64,000 bases of DNA, taken from NCBI GenBank assembly GCA_026770025.1, contig JAMXDE010000050.1:310001-374000 (forward strand), in the 5' to 3' direction. The notes beneath the pieces are model-generated. The model searched no databases, was not told the origin of the DNA, and saw only the letters and a program-made list of their open reading frames with translations. This document shows positions 29,346-39,265 of this stretch, one piece after another. The position numbers and the translations under genes are program-made. The first letter of the stretch is position 1. The number at the start of each line of letters is the position of its first letter. Source of the DNA: Craspedostauros australis. Lineage: Eukaryota; Bacillariophyta; Bacillariophyceae; Mastogloiales; Achnanthaceae.

Positions 29346-29750
29346 ATGATCGCACGCAACTCCCTCCTGACAGCCCTCGTCGCCATGCTGATGATGATGG
29401 CCCAGACCGCCACGGCCTTCATGCCGTTGGACCTCAGCAAGACATCCTCCAGCGCCAAGACGAACGCCATGCCATCGATGGACAAGATCGGAAAGATGAT
29501 CGCCACCCTCCCTATTGCCATCGCGACATCCCCGCTCGTGGCATTGGCCGAGGAAGTTGATGACTACGAATACGGCGCCGTCAACGCGCCCATCGGAATT
29601 GCCTGGGCGGGTGGCGTGCTCGTCATCGCCACGGCGTTGCTGCCATTGGCGTTGCAGGGCGGTGAAGAAGCCTTCGAGGAGATGAAGGACCGGGATTCCT
29701 CTTCTTGGGGCACAGGACAAACGGATGCGCTCAAGCGTCGCAAGAAGTAG
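29346..29750 (+). CDS. Small plastid (thylakoid-type) membrane protein, unknown function
   Basis: The 134-residue protein starts with a signal peptide (MIARNSLLTALVAMLMMMAQ) ending at 'TATAFMPLDL', with Phe at the predicted +1 position, the heterokont plastid-import signature. A second hydrophobic stretch followed by 'ATSPLVALAEEVDDY' resembles a thylakoid-transfer signal with an ALA-type cleavage site. The mature part is short, with one membrane span ('GIAWAGGVLVIATALLPLAL') and a charged tail ('GGEEAFEEMKDRDSSSWGTG'). The layout suits a small photosystem- or assembly-associated thylakoid protein. I do not recognise the exact family. I chose the ATG at 29346 over the in-frame one at 29313, because the extra residues are translated AC repeat. 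Confidence 0.75.
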   Translation: MIARNSLLTALVAMLMMMAQTATAFMPLDLSKTSSSAKTNAMPSMDKIGKMIATLPIAIATSPLVALAEEVDDYEYGAVNAPIGIAWAGGVLVIATALLPLALQGGEEAFEEMKDRDSSSWGTGQTDALKRRKK

Positions 29751-30047
29751 ACTATTATCGAGTCCCATACTTGCGAGCAGGTCGTACAGATGGTGCTACA
29801 ACACTTCATGACGCGATGGCCTGTGCATGCATGAGTACATGAACGCATGAACGGATGAATAGATGAACGCACGATGATTACCTTCCTACATGCGTGACAA
29901 CAACAGCAACATCAACAGCCCCAAGACATCCAGATGGTTCTACTCTCCTCTATTCTAATCAAATGAGCTACGACTAAACTCTGCCACAAAGAAATTCAAA
30001 ATCGATTCTCGGCCAAATTAAACTCCACAACAATCCCTTCACAGCTT

Positions 30048-31937
30048 CTATCGTTTCCGAAAGAAGGAATCGATTCGTTGCGTTTTGGCTCGCTTCGGTT
30101 TGGCCGTCGTCGTGCTCGTCTTGAACTTGGTGGACGTGGACAGGACGTAGTTCTCACGATCGAATGCAGCTTGCAGTTTCTTGGCCATCTCCAAGTCGGC
30201 ATCGTAGGGTCGTTTGCATGGAGAGGGGGCCTGTGATGCAGCTTTGTGGAGAGGCGCAGTCGTCGGGGGGGACGCACTGCACGACTGTTGCGTCAAGAAT
30301 CGATCGATCGAGGCCGCTTCTTTGCCCACAAAGGTGTTGGCCGCCAATCCCAAGCGGCACATGGCGATGGACTCTTCGTGTTCTTTGAGAACGGTTTGTA
30401 ACCGTTGCATGGACAGCTGGATCAGCTCGTCTGCCTTGTTGGGCGATGTGCGATGCGGGAATGCGAGGCGGATGGATTTCGTGCACCGGCTCTTTTGGAA
30501 TGTCCCGTGATCTGGTTCCAACCCGTCCTCGTGGTCGTCGTTGACGTGCACGTAATGATAATGCAGGGTGCAGATTCTGGGATACCGTTGGTTGTGCTGG
30601 CTGTCGAATTCCACGCGTGCCACAATCTCGTTGGCCATAACCGCGATCCATTTGCGAAGGATCTCCAGGTGGGTTGTTGCAAAGAAGGATTTGAAAGCCG
30701 TGATGGACTTGACCAGCGCGCCCGTGGTCCCCTTCACGGGTTCCTTGTCGATCCCGCGGCAAGCATAGAACACGAACCGGGCAGTTTCGGCGGATTGCAA
30801 GGCGCGTTGCAATGTCGGCAACGAGAGGTTGGCGATGTCGGCCATGGTGATCGCGGACGCGTCTTGCACTGTGCCGACCTGTTCCTGATAGATCGTCGCC
30901 ATGCGCTTGCCCAGTTTGCCACCAAAATTTCGGAGCTTGCGCATCTTGGTATTGCGCAGAATGTACGGAAACTGTGATGGCAGCAATAATGCCTGACCAT
31001 CCGGTTTGCCGTACGAGGCGGCAAGTTTGGCCATCGTCTTGTTGCAGCTGATCCCCGTGGACATGGTGAATCCCAGCTCGTCCAGAACGCGTTGGCGGAT
31101 CCATCGCGATACCTTGCAGGCGTGTGCATACATGCCGAGTTGCGCATGATGCGCGGCGCCTCGGTGGTCGTGCGTGCGCGTCGGCTGCAGGAGCTGTTGC
31201 AGCGTCGAGTTCGTTCCGACGATCCGTGTTGATTTGTCAGTCTCAGTGCTGGTCATCACGTCGTCAATGGCATTGCCATTTCCGGCTGTCTGCTGTCCTG
31301 TCTTGCCCGAAGCCACGCTGCGTGCACAGTACTCGGTGATGTCGAGGTAGAACTCGTCGATGCTCGCACGCTCCAACGTGAACAAGGACTGCGGTGCGAT
31401 GAGCTGCGACAGAGACTCCAGGACGATCTGGAAGATGTGCTGCGATGCCACGCGATACCTCTGCAGACAGGCCTTGCCTTCCGCAGGGTATCGTCGACGC
31501 CCGTTGTCCTTGCGCTGCAGCTTGGCATAGTAGGCTGGCGATTCGGAGGGTCGGTAGATCTGTCGGAACGATGTTTCGACTGGATTTTCGCCGTTGTCCA
31601 CGTTGTCGTCATCAGCATCACCTTGGCTTGCACCGTGGGGCTGATCGCCATTGTCCTTCCCATCCAGCACGTGGAGATGAATGCGCCAGCATCTATTCTT
31701 GGACTTGGCGGCAACCTCGTCCCACGAGTCTCCTCGTTTGATGTGAAACTGATCACGCGCGGGATACGACACAGCCAGCGCCGAATTCCATTGGAACATC
31801 ACCAAGGGAACATCCGCCGGCAGCTGCAACCGCACGCGCTCGCATTGGGCGTAGAAGCAGTCCAAATCGAAGAGCAGGATGATGCGTTGTTGTTGTTGGT
31901 TGGTATCCATCATGTTCATCATGTTCATCGTGGCCAT
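30048..31937 (-). CDS. POLH: DNA polymerase eta (Y-family translesion polymerase)
   Basis: An intronless frame of 629 residues. The Y-family catalytic core is clear: 'LLFDLDCFYAQCERVR' with metal-binding D24 and, at 194-195, the D-E pair of 'ASIDEFYLD'. It is followed by the finger/helix-hairpin region 'GFTMSTGISCNKTMAKLAAS' and 'KLRNFGGKLGKRM'. The little-finger domain covers roughly 400-530. The C-terminus reads 'TQRIDSFFRKR', which matches the non-canonical PCNA-interacting box at the end of animal Pol eta ('MQTLESFF'). The usual ubiquitin-binding zinc finger is not visible. The enzyme bypasses UV photoproducts during replication, a fitting role in a sunlit alga. A disordered insert lies near residues 95-120. 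Confidence 0.92.
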   Translation of the reverse strand: MATMNMMNMMDTNQQQQRIILLFDLDCFYAQCERVRLQLPADVPLVMFQWNSALAVSYPARDQFHIKRGDSWDEVAAKSKNRCWRIHLHVLDGKDNGDQPHGASQGDADDDNVDNGENPVETSFRQIYRPSESPAYYAKLQRKDNGRRRYPAEGKACLQRYRVASQHIFQIVLESLSQLIAPQSLFTLERASIDEFYLDITEYCARSVASGKTGQQTAGNGNAIDDVMTSTETDKSTRIVGTNSTLQQLLQPTRTHDHRGAAHHAQLGMYAHACKVSRWIRQRVLDELGFTMSTGISCNKTMAKLAASYGKPDGQALLLPSQFPYILRNTKMRKLRNFGGKLGKRMATIYQEQVGTVQDASAITMADIANLSLPTLQRALQSAETARFVFYACRGIDKEPVKGTTGALVKSITAFKSFFATTHLEILRKWIAVMANEIVARVEFDSQHNQRYPRICTLHYHYVHVNDDHEDGLEPDHGTFQKSRCTKSIRLAFPHRTSPNKADELIQLSMQRLQTVLKEHEESIAMCRLGLAANTFVGKEAASIDRFLTQQSCSASPPTTAPLHKAASQAPSPCKRPYDADLEMAKKLQAAFDRENYVLSTSTKFKTSTTTAKPKRAKTQRIDSFFRKR

Positions 31938-34051
31938 CGTGGATGTTGCTGTTCACGTTGCCTGTTGATGTCGTCGATGTTTCCATTCATCTTTGTTTGT
32001 TTGTGCGTGTTTGTGTTTGTGATTGTTCTCACGCTCAAAACGAAGGATGAAGTTTCTTCGTCATCCGTTTTCGCGCCAAAACTTCCTCTTTTTCAGTCGG
32101 ATGAGTCCATCATCTCCACTCCCTTGTTTTGTTGTGTGGTTTGGAGCAAAAAGACCCATCTGCTTTGTCTGTTTCGTGCCAGAACTCAGAAACATCAATG
32201 TGGAAATAGAGACTAGATGAGTCCAACGACATCGGGCCCAACCAAACCACGGTGAAATTCATTGTCACATTGATGTTTCAAGAACATTTAACAACTTTTC
32301 GCCAGTTGTGGAATGGTTGTGAACGTGTTCAGTATTGCGCTTTCCCCCATTTCGCGTATCTGTTGGGCTTCATCGTGTCGCATGCGTGTCCCACTCGTGT
32401 GTGCATGTGTACTGTCGAGATGATTTGTAGGCTCGTCCACGTGTTCTTTGCGCAGTCTTTGTTTGGAAGCGTTGGAACACAAGAGGGCTTATGATCCCGC
32501 GATGTTGCATTCACACGATAGCAACGCTAAGAAATAGCCGGAGAGGAGTTTCGCCGAGTGGTTTTGGCACCCTGGAACGAATGTGGTAGAGGTTGCGTGT
32601 GAACACGGACGACTGCAAAAGAAGGCGCGATGTTTGCGCAGCCATGAGCACGCACAGAGCAGAGAGGCACTGGCAGACGTAACAACAAGAAGGGAGGAGG
32701 AGGAGACCAAGATCGAAAGGGGAATCGTTCGTGCCAAACACAACACACACGAGAGGAGGAGGAGGGAGGAATCGGTTTGCTCCAACCAAAGACACAGGCA
32801 ACAACCGCAGAGCAAGTGGCAACCACCGCAGAGCCCCAGACACGGCCCATCGAGAAAAGCGCAGCTGTTTCGAGCACGTTACCACCACAACCAGCACTGG
32901 CAACAACAACAACAACAGCGACAAGAAGGACGACAGAGGCACATCAATCGGACATCGATAGTCGTACGAATCCTGTGAAACATCACAGAGCAGAGGACCC
33001 ACCGGCACAGTAAAGGACGCGCAACTCAGGGCAGAGGTCTCTCTCACTTGTGGATCATTGCTGCAGCGCGATAGAGTAGGAAAGCAACCACGACGGAAGA
33101 GGCAAGAGAGACAACACCAATCAAGGAAAGACAGAGACGGACAGAGAACGAAGAATCCAAACCGAGCCTCCTCCTCCAAAGACGCCGTTGATGACTTTGC
33201 GTGGGTCTCCATCTTCCCCAACCGTCTCCCCAACGAATCGTTAGGCATCTCAGCACCTCCTCCGCATCAAAGTCGACGCCGAGCGTATCCAAACCAGCAA
33301 CAGAGAAGGCTCCCACACACAGACACACACACACAACGGCGCCACTATCCGAGCGAAAGAGACAACTCCAAGTTCGCCTGCGCTACTACACCACACAGCA
33401 CAACAGCACTCAACATCACAAGAGACGAGCGAGAAACTCTTGTGGCAAGAGTCCTTGCTTCTCTTCGCGCTTTCTCGGTCCTCGCTGCGTTGTGCACGAG
33501 GTAGAGCACCAGTTGGAGCACGAGCACTATACTCGCATTTATACTTGCATTTGTAGCCATCCGCCTGCTACCAAAGGGCGAAAGGGTCGCTCCCACAAAA
33601 CGCAAGGAATTGTCGATCGAATCCCACAGAAACGGTGCAGTATTAGTATCTGCCTGCCCTCTCGACAAGGCGGTGGCAGTCATCATCATCAACATCAACA
33701 CTGTCAACAACAAGCTTTGTGCACAAAGACACGGTCTCACCTCACCTCAGCCAGCCACCATCTGCACTTTATTCCACAGCTCGGGTTGTCGTCACTCTCG
33801 ATCATCTCCAGCCGCAGCCCGCTGTCTGGAACAGCCTTCACAACTCGTGTCAACGCGAGCCCATCCACTCGATTCGGTCCTGTTCGTTCATCTCGACCTG
33901 GACCTCCTGAAGGCAACCAATCTCGTTTACCTCCACATTCACATCCAAACCGACATTCTAACCAGCATTCCGCTCTAACTCAACTGTGGGACTTCGCACC
34001 ACCACAGACAGACACACCAGCAACAGCGAGAATAACGACGAGAGCGGCACC
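31938..34051. other. Long divergent intergenic region, 2.1 kb, purine/AC-rich right half
   Basis: The region lies between Pol eta (-) and the histidine kinase (+). From about 32500 to 34050 the plus strand is rich in A, C and G with AAC, GAGG and CACA runs, and is poor in T. This composition opens long frames on both strands (for example 32511-33248 minus and 33201-34055 plus) whose products are repetitive and unlike real proteins. It may be a long 5' leader of the kinase gene. No RNA gene was recognised. Confidence 0.45.
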
Positions 34052-37000
34052 ATGATGAACATCTTCAAGGCCAACTCGACGTCGGGTCACGAGTCTATTG
34101 TGGACGTCGTCTCCCTCAAGGAAACATCGAGAAATGACCCGGAGCTCGGTGCGTCATCTTCGAATCGCGGCACAGACAAGGCTAGCAAGTCAAAGTCAAA
34201 GCCAAAGTCCTTCTCAACATCGAATGCAACTGGCCCCGACCGTATCGGTTCCGGAAACCACATTTCCATCTACTCAGTCATGACGACGGAGGACGAGGAG
34301 AACGAACAGCAAAAGCTGCGCCAGCAGGACAACAGCACGCAGGAGGGGAACAATAGCATCGTCTCCACGTTGCTTCACTTCCATCTATGGAAGAACACCA
34401 CTGTCATCATGGGCCTCATCCTCGTGCTGGGCATCATATCTTCCGCAGCCCTGCTGTCGATAGGCATCACCTCGGCGCATTCCCAGCAAAGGGTGCAGTT
34501 CGAGCGCAATGCGGAGGACCTTGTCAAGACCGTGCACGTGCAGTTCCAGGAGTACGTCACGGCAGCATCCCTCGTGCACAACTACTGTTCCAGCACCGAC
34601 TTTGATCGCTCCGACTTCCGCCAACTCTACGAGTACTTGGTGGATGCCGGGTTGGAATTTAAGGCTGTGCAGTTCGATCCCAACGTCACGCGTGCCCAAC
34701 GTCCTGCCTTTGAACAGGAAGCACGCGAGTACTACGCAGAGAACTACCCCCACTTCACCTACAAGGGGTTTGTTGGCTTCGAGGACGGCCCAACGAGCCC
34801 CACCTCGTCACGATCCGAGCAAGACTATTACTTCCCCATCCACTACATGGAGCCCATCATCGGCAACGAGAACGCGATAGACCTGGACTACAACTCGCAC
34901 GTATCGCGAAGAGCCTCGCTTACCTACAGCCTCGACAATGGCCGGCCGGCTGTCACGGAACGTCTGTTGCTCGTCCAAGACCTCGAGTTCAACGATCGTT
35001 GTGGCGCGGCTGGCGACCAAAGTTTCGGCGTCGTGCTCTTCCACCCCGGTGTCAACACCACAATCCAAAGCAAATCCAACGAAACGTGGCCCAAGGATGT
35101 GGCGAGCATCGTCATTTGCATCCCCAGCCTGCTCGGAAGCGCCGTCGAGGGACAAAACGTGCACTCAGCCGTCTACCTCTACGACATGGCAGGACCGACG
35201 ACGATCGTACAAGGCTCCGACTCGGAGGAGCGCAGCTTCTTGGGCGCTGTCGTCGCCGACGGCAAAACCGACGACCTCCAGTTCCTCGGTGGCGCATCCG
35301 TGGATTCATTGAAGAGGCATCGTTTGCATTACGCGGAAGAGATCAGCGTGGCGAATCGCAAGTGGCTCGTCGTCTTGATACCATCCAACGGCGAGTACGA
35401 ACCCAATCTGATCTTTGTCGTTGTGGGCGGCGTCATCACCTTCCTTGCCAGCGCCTTCCTCGCCTTTTGGGTCATGACCACCACAAGACGAGTGGAACAC
35501 TTCAACAATTTGCGGTCACAAAACGAAGCGGAGAAGGCGTCGTTGATCCTCGAGAACGCGAGGCAGGCAACGCGGGTGAGTTCGGAAATGATATATTGTT
35601 AATGCGTGCGCGTGTGGTCGTCCATGTCATGTCCGTAATGGCTGCGCGAGTTGCCGCAATGCAAAGCCATGATCTCATATGCACACTGTGGTACGCCAAC
35701 TTCTTCGTTCCATTGCTTCTCCACTCACCACCCACTTGCTTCTGTCTCATGTTTGGTGCCGCGCTACATTCCTTCATTCAACGCAACGATAGGCGGAACG
35801 AGAGCTCAATGACTTCATCGGTCACGAGGTTCGCAACCCTGTGTCAGCCGCCATGACGGCGTGCAGCTTCGTCAAGGCAGCTGTCAACAAACCAAACCCG
35901 ATGGCCGACGCCGCTTCGCGAACCTCCGTCAAGGAGGATGTGGAAATCATTGACAATTCTCTGAAGTTTGTGAACGATCTGCTGCGTAAGTTGCTGCGCC
36001 GATGTCGCATGTTGGAGTGTCACGTTGTGGTTCTCGAGCGAGAGAGACAGAGTATGCACAGCTGTAAACCTACAAACGGACGCGACGTACTCACACATCT
36101 TCTTTTGCATTTTTGCACTCTTCACCGACTCCCAATTCCACGCAATTTCATCACAGGCAACATGCTGGACATGCACAGGGCGGCGAACAAGCAACTGAAA
36201 GTGAAGATGGTACCAACGGATGTGCTGCATGATGTAAGTGGTGTTATGACTGTGACTGGATATTGTACAAACAGGGGTGTCCACGAGCCATTCTGCTGTG
36301 CTCTTGTGTTGTGCCATGATATTGCGTTCGCCGAACTTTGCCTCACACAATGTATTGCTTCGTCTACTCAAACACATGCAAATGCAAATGCGCACACACA
36401 TCAAAATTCAATTGGGATGCGTACCATAGGTTCTTGAGCCAGTGGGTGGAATGCTCCATCAACGCAACAGCCGGTTCGAAGTCCTTGTCGAATGTCCTGA
36501 CAATCTCTTCATCATGGCCGACAGCTTGCGATTGAAACAGGTCGTTCTGAATCTGGGTCGCAACAGCTGCAAGTTCATTTCGGAAGGCTTCATTCGGTTG
36601 CGGGCTGCTGAGGTGGATGGCATCGTTCAATTGACGGTCGATGACTCGGGATGCGGTATTCCGGAGGAGAAACGAGACAAGATCTTCTCTAAATTCCAGG
36701 AGAGTCTGGATGTGCTGTCGCAGGGAACCGTAAGTGCAACCAATGTGTTCTTGTCGCTACTGGGTTCGTTGTTGTTGTTGGCGATGACGATGACGATGGA
36801 TATGTTGGATCATACACCTTCAATACTGCGAGATGCACATTTCAACGGAACAATCCGACTCACGAGAATCCTGCTGCTGTTGCATCTTCCTTTGGCATCA
36901 CATGCTTGATTTTTGCTTCGTGTCCCGCCCTCAAACACAAAACAAACAAACAACATCAACTGCAATGGCAATTCCAACGCCAATTTTTATACAGGGTATT

Positions 37001-37675
37001 GGGCTGTTCCTGTGCAAGAATCTGACAGAACTCATGGGCGGAAAGATATATCTGGACGAGAACTACAACAGCGGCATCGAAGGTAACCCAGGAACACGAT
37101 TCATCATCGACATGCAGGCACCAGCGATCGACCCGCCGATGGAGACAGGGAGTCAGTTTTCGAGAAAGAGCGCCCCTCTGGCAACGCTCACTGCGACCGG
37201 CGAAATTCGAGATGCGTCTGGAGCTTTCACGGATGGCGCCCTGGCAGTGCAAATGCAGGAGCTGCCCACAGCGTGCTCGGTCCTGTTCGTTGACGACGAT
37301 TCCATATTACGCAAGCTCTTCTGTCGTTCCATCAAGTCCGTATCACCCGACTGGAGGGTGCGAGAAGCCGCGAGCGGAGAAGCAGCGCTGCGTCTGCTGG
37401 AATCCGGAGAGAAGTTCGATCTGATATTTGTTGACATGTACATGGCGAGCGTGGAGAAGCAGCTGCTGGGAACGGAGACTGTGGTGGAGATGCGGAGCAG
37501 GGGGATTGACTGTCGCATCTGCGGTCTGTCAGCGAACGATAAGGAGAGAGAGTTCCTGGAGGCCGGTGCTAATGCTTTCTCCTTCAAGCCGTTCCCCTGC
37601 GAGAAATCCGCACTGAGGGAGGAACTGTGGCGCGTGCTTTTCATCGGCACGGAGTCAACAACTGATTCCGACTGA
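34052..37675 (+). CDS. CHASE-domain hybrid histidine kinase
   Basis: Five exons (34052-35575, 35793-35985, 36157-36233, 36430-36729, 36995-37675), each with a GT donor and AG acceptor, give 924 residues in frame. Membrane spans at about 117-138 and 452-475 flank an extracytoplasmic sensor resembling CHASE, the domain of plant cytokinin receptors ('QFDPNVTRAQRPAFEQEARE'). The cytoplasmic part has a HisKA box with phospho-acceptor H519 ('LNDFIGHEVRNPVSAAM'), and a HATPase with N box 'LNLGRNSCKF', G1 'DDSGCGIPEE' and G2 'GTGIGLFLCKNL' rebuilt across the last intron. The C-terminal receiver has acceptor Asp about 845 ('LIFVDMYM'), Ser 877 and Lys 896 ('FSFKPF'). It should sense an external ligand and start a phosphorelay. 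The Met at 34052 is preferred; an in-frame ATG lies at 33986. Confidence 0.9.
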
Positions 37676-37882
37676 TAATGGTGTGTACGGTACTCAACGT
37701 CGCCCCTATCACTCTCTTTCTCTGTCGCTGGAGTCCATACTATTCGACTCTCCTCGAACACGCTCCGCGTCACGCCGCATGCTATGGTGTAGTAAGAGTA
37801 GAGCACAATAGTCTATGCGATCCTGACTGCAACTTTGAAACATGTAATGTGTGCGAATGCCTTAGAAACAGCCTGCACTCAT

Positions 37883-38479
37883 TTATGGATTCTCCCCGCC
37901 AACCACGTAACCCCTCGTCCGATTCTTGATGACCTCCCTCCATTTCGGATTCTCCATGAAGGACAGCATGGAACTCTTGAGGGCCCGGTTGAGGCTGTTC
38001 TGCGCCAACGGTATCGTGCTGACAAAGCCGTTGACGGCCGGCGCATACAAGGCCCCCGTGGGAAGCGGCAGCACGAGTGGCATCAGCGCCGACTTGACCG
38101 TCGCCGATGGCACGAACCACCCACCCAACCGCGTGAGCTGCACATGTCCCAAGGCAGTCGCATCGAACGACAGCGCCGCATGTCCCACCAGGTATTGGTC
38201 GCGCTGATGTTGAATGGCGGACAGCGCCGCGTTGTAGAACGGCAGTGCCCGCACGCTGGCGGGGTCCTGCGGCAGCGACTGTTGGAACTGCTGCAGTGGT
38301 TGCTGCGCCTTTGCGGTGATGCGGTCGAGGCAGCCGTCGACGACGACCTGCAGCAATCGGTGTTGCGCCGCCGGGTTCGTGCCGTCGTAGTAGTAGGACT
38401 GTGTCGACGATTCTTCCGTCGATGCTGAAGTCGCCGCTGAAGGCGCTGCTGAAGGCGTCGTGCTGTCTGTGTTCGCCAT
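37883..38479 (-). CDS. Conserved-looking protein of unknown function
   Basis: The frame from the ATG at 38479 encodes 198 residues. The first 30 are Ser/Thr/Ala-rich. The rest looks folded: 'QHRLLQVVVDGCLDRITAKA', 'YLVGHAALSFDATALGHVQL', 'GALYAPAVNGFVSTIPLAQN', ending 'NRTRGYVVGGENP'. I do not recognise it. The frame stays open upstream to 39055, but that part translates a tandem repeat and low-complexity DNA, so I excluded it; an ATG at 38497 is also possible. It converges on the histidine kinase gene, with about 200 bases between them. Confidence 0.55.
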   Translation of the reverse strand: MANTDSTTPSAAPSAATSASTEESSTQSYYYDGTNPAAQHRLLQVVVDGCLDRITAKAQQPLQQFQQSLPQDPASVRALPFYNAALSAIQHQRDQYLVGHAALSFDATALGHVQLTRLGGWFVPSATVKSALMPLVLPLPTGALYAPAVNGFVSTIPLAQNSLNRALKSSMLSFMENPKWREVIKNRTRGYVVGGENP

Positions 38480-39024
38480 GGTGGGAAGATTGTGCATGTT
38501 TCGAATCGTAAAGTATTCTATGGTATTGCGGAAAGCAAGAAACGGTGTGTGTTTGTGTTCTTGTGGCTTGGCTTGTTTCGGTTTCGCCATTGCGGTTGTC
38601 TGTTTGGACCACATTGAATCCTTTGCTGATTTGTCTATGCGTTTGTCAAACAGACACACGGTGTGAATCACAAACAGACATACACTATACGGAAGACGAA
38701 CAGGCCCACACGTGCCTCTAGTAGCAGAATATTGGAATCCGTTGACAAAAGTAATTGATGGGAAAAGTTGATCGAAGGAATCGACTTGGTCATTGTCTTT
38801 GCTCCTTGGTGCTGCCTCCACATCGTGAAACGGTTGCGCCACACAAACACGACAGCGACAAATTGGCCACCACGAGAACGACACGCCACAAGAATGACAA
38901 CACTCCACGAACGAAGATCCTCGCGTGGTGGGTTGAACAGAGGACGACAGCTGAGCAGGTTTTGAGGGACTCTCTGGTTGTGTGTGTGTTGGCGTGAAGG
39001 TTTGGCCTTTGCTTGTGCATTGCG

Positions 39025-39120
39025 TCCATCGAAGTTGCATCTGAGTTGCATCCATCGAAGTTGCATCTGAGTTGCATCCATCGAAGTTGCACCCATCGAA
39101 GTTGCACCCATCGAAGCTGC
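39025..39120. repeat. Minisatellite, 26-base unit degenerating to 15 bases
   Basis: Copies of a unit built from TCCATCGAAGTTGCA plus TCTGAGTTGCA follow each other, first as full 26-base units and then as the shorter 15-base form. Confidence 0.85.
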
Positions 39121-39181
39121 GTCTGTGGAGGAAGTCAGAGAGTAGAAGGTGTGAAGCAGTCTACCTACATTGACCATCAGT

Positions 39182-39214
39182 AACAGTATCAGCAACAGTA
39201 TCAGCAACAGTATC
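39182..39214. repeat. 12-base tandem repeat
   Basis: Nearly three copies of AACAGTATCAGC just upstream of the phosphatase start codon. Confidence 0.85.
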
Positions 39215-39265
39215 GACTGAACGCAATAGACCACTCCACTGTAATAAAATAAGAACAATCGCACG

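Larger units (their letters stand above)
38480..39265. other. Divergent intergenic region with two tandem repeats
   Basis: Shared upstream region of the unknown gene (-) and the PPP phosphatase (+). It contains a 26-base minisatellite (39025-39120) and a 12-base repeat (39182-39214). No other feature was recognised. Confidence 0.6.

Noticed and set aside
32511-33248. Minus-strand frame of 245 codons upstream of the histidine kinase
   Set aside because: Leu/Ser/Val-rich product of a T-poor plus strand, with no domain and no splice partner.
33201-34055. Plus-strand frame of 284 codons upstream of the histidine kinase
   Set aside because: His/Ser/Thr/Pro-rich, overlaps the kinase start in another phase, and is best read as leader sequence.
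38480-39055. N-terminal extension of the unknown gene at 37883
   Set aside because: The extension translates a minisatellite and low-complexity DNA.
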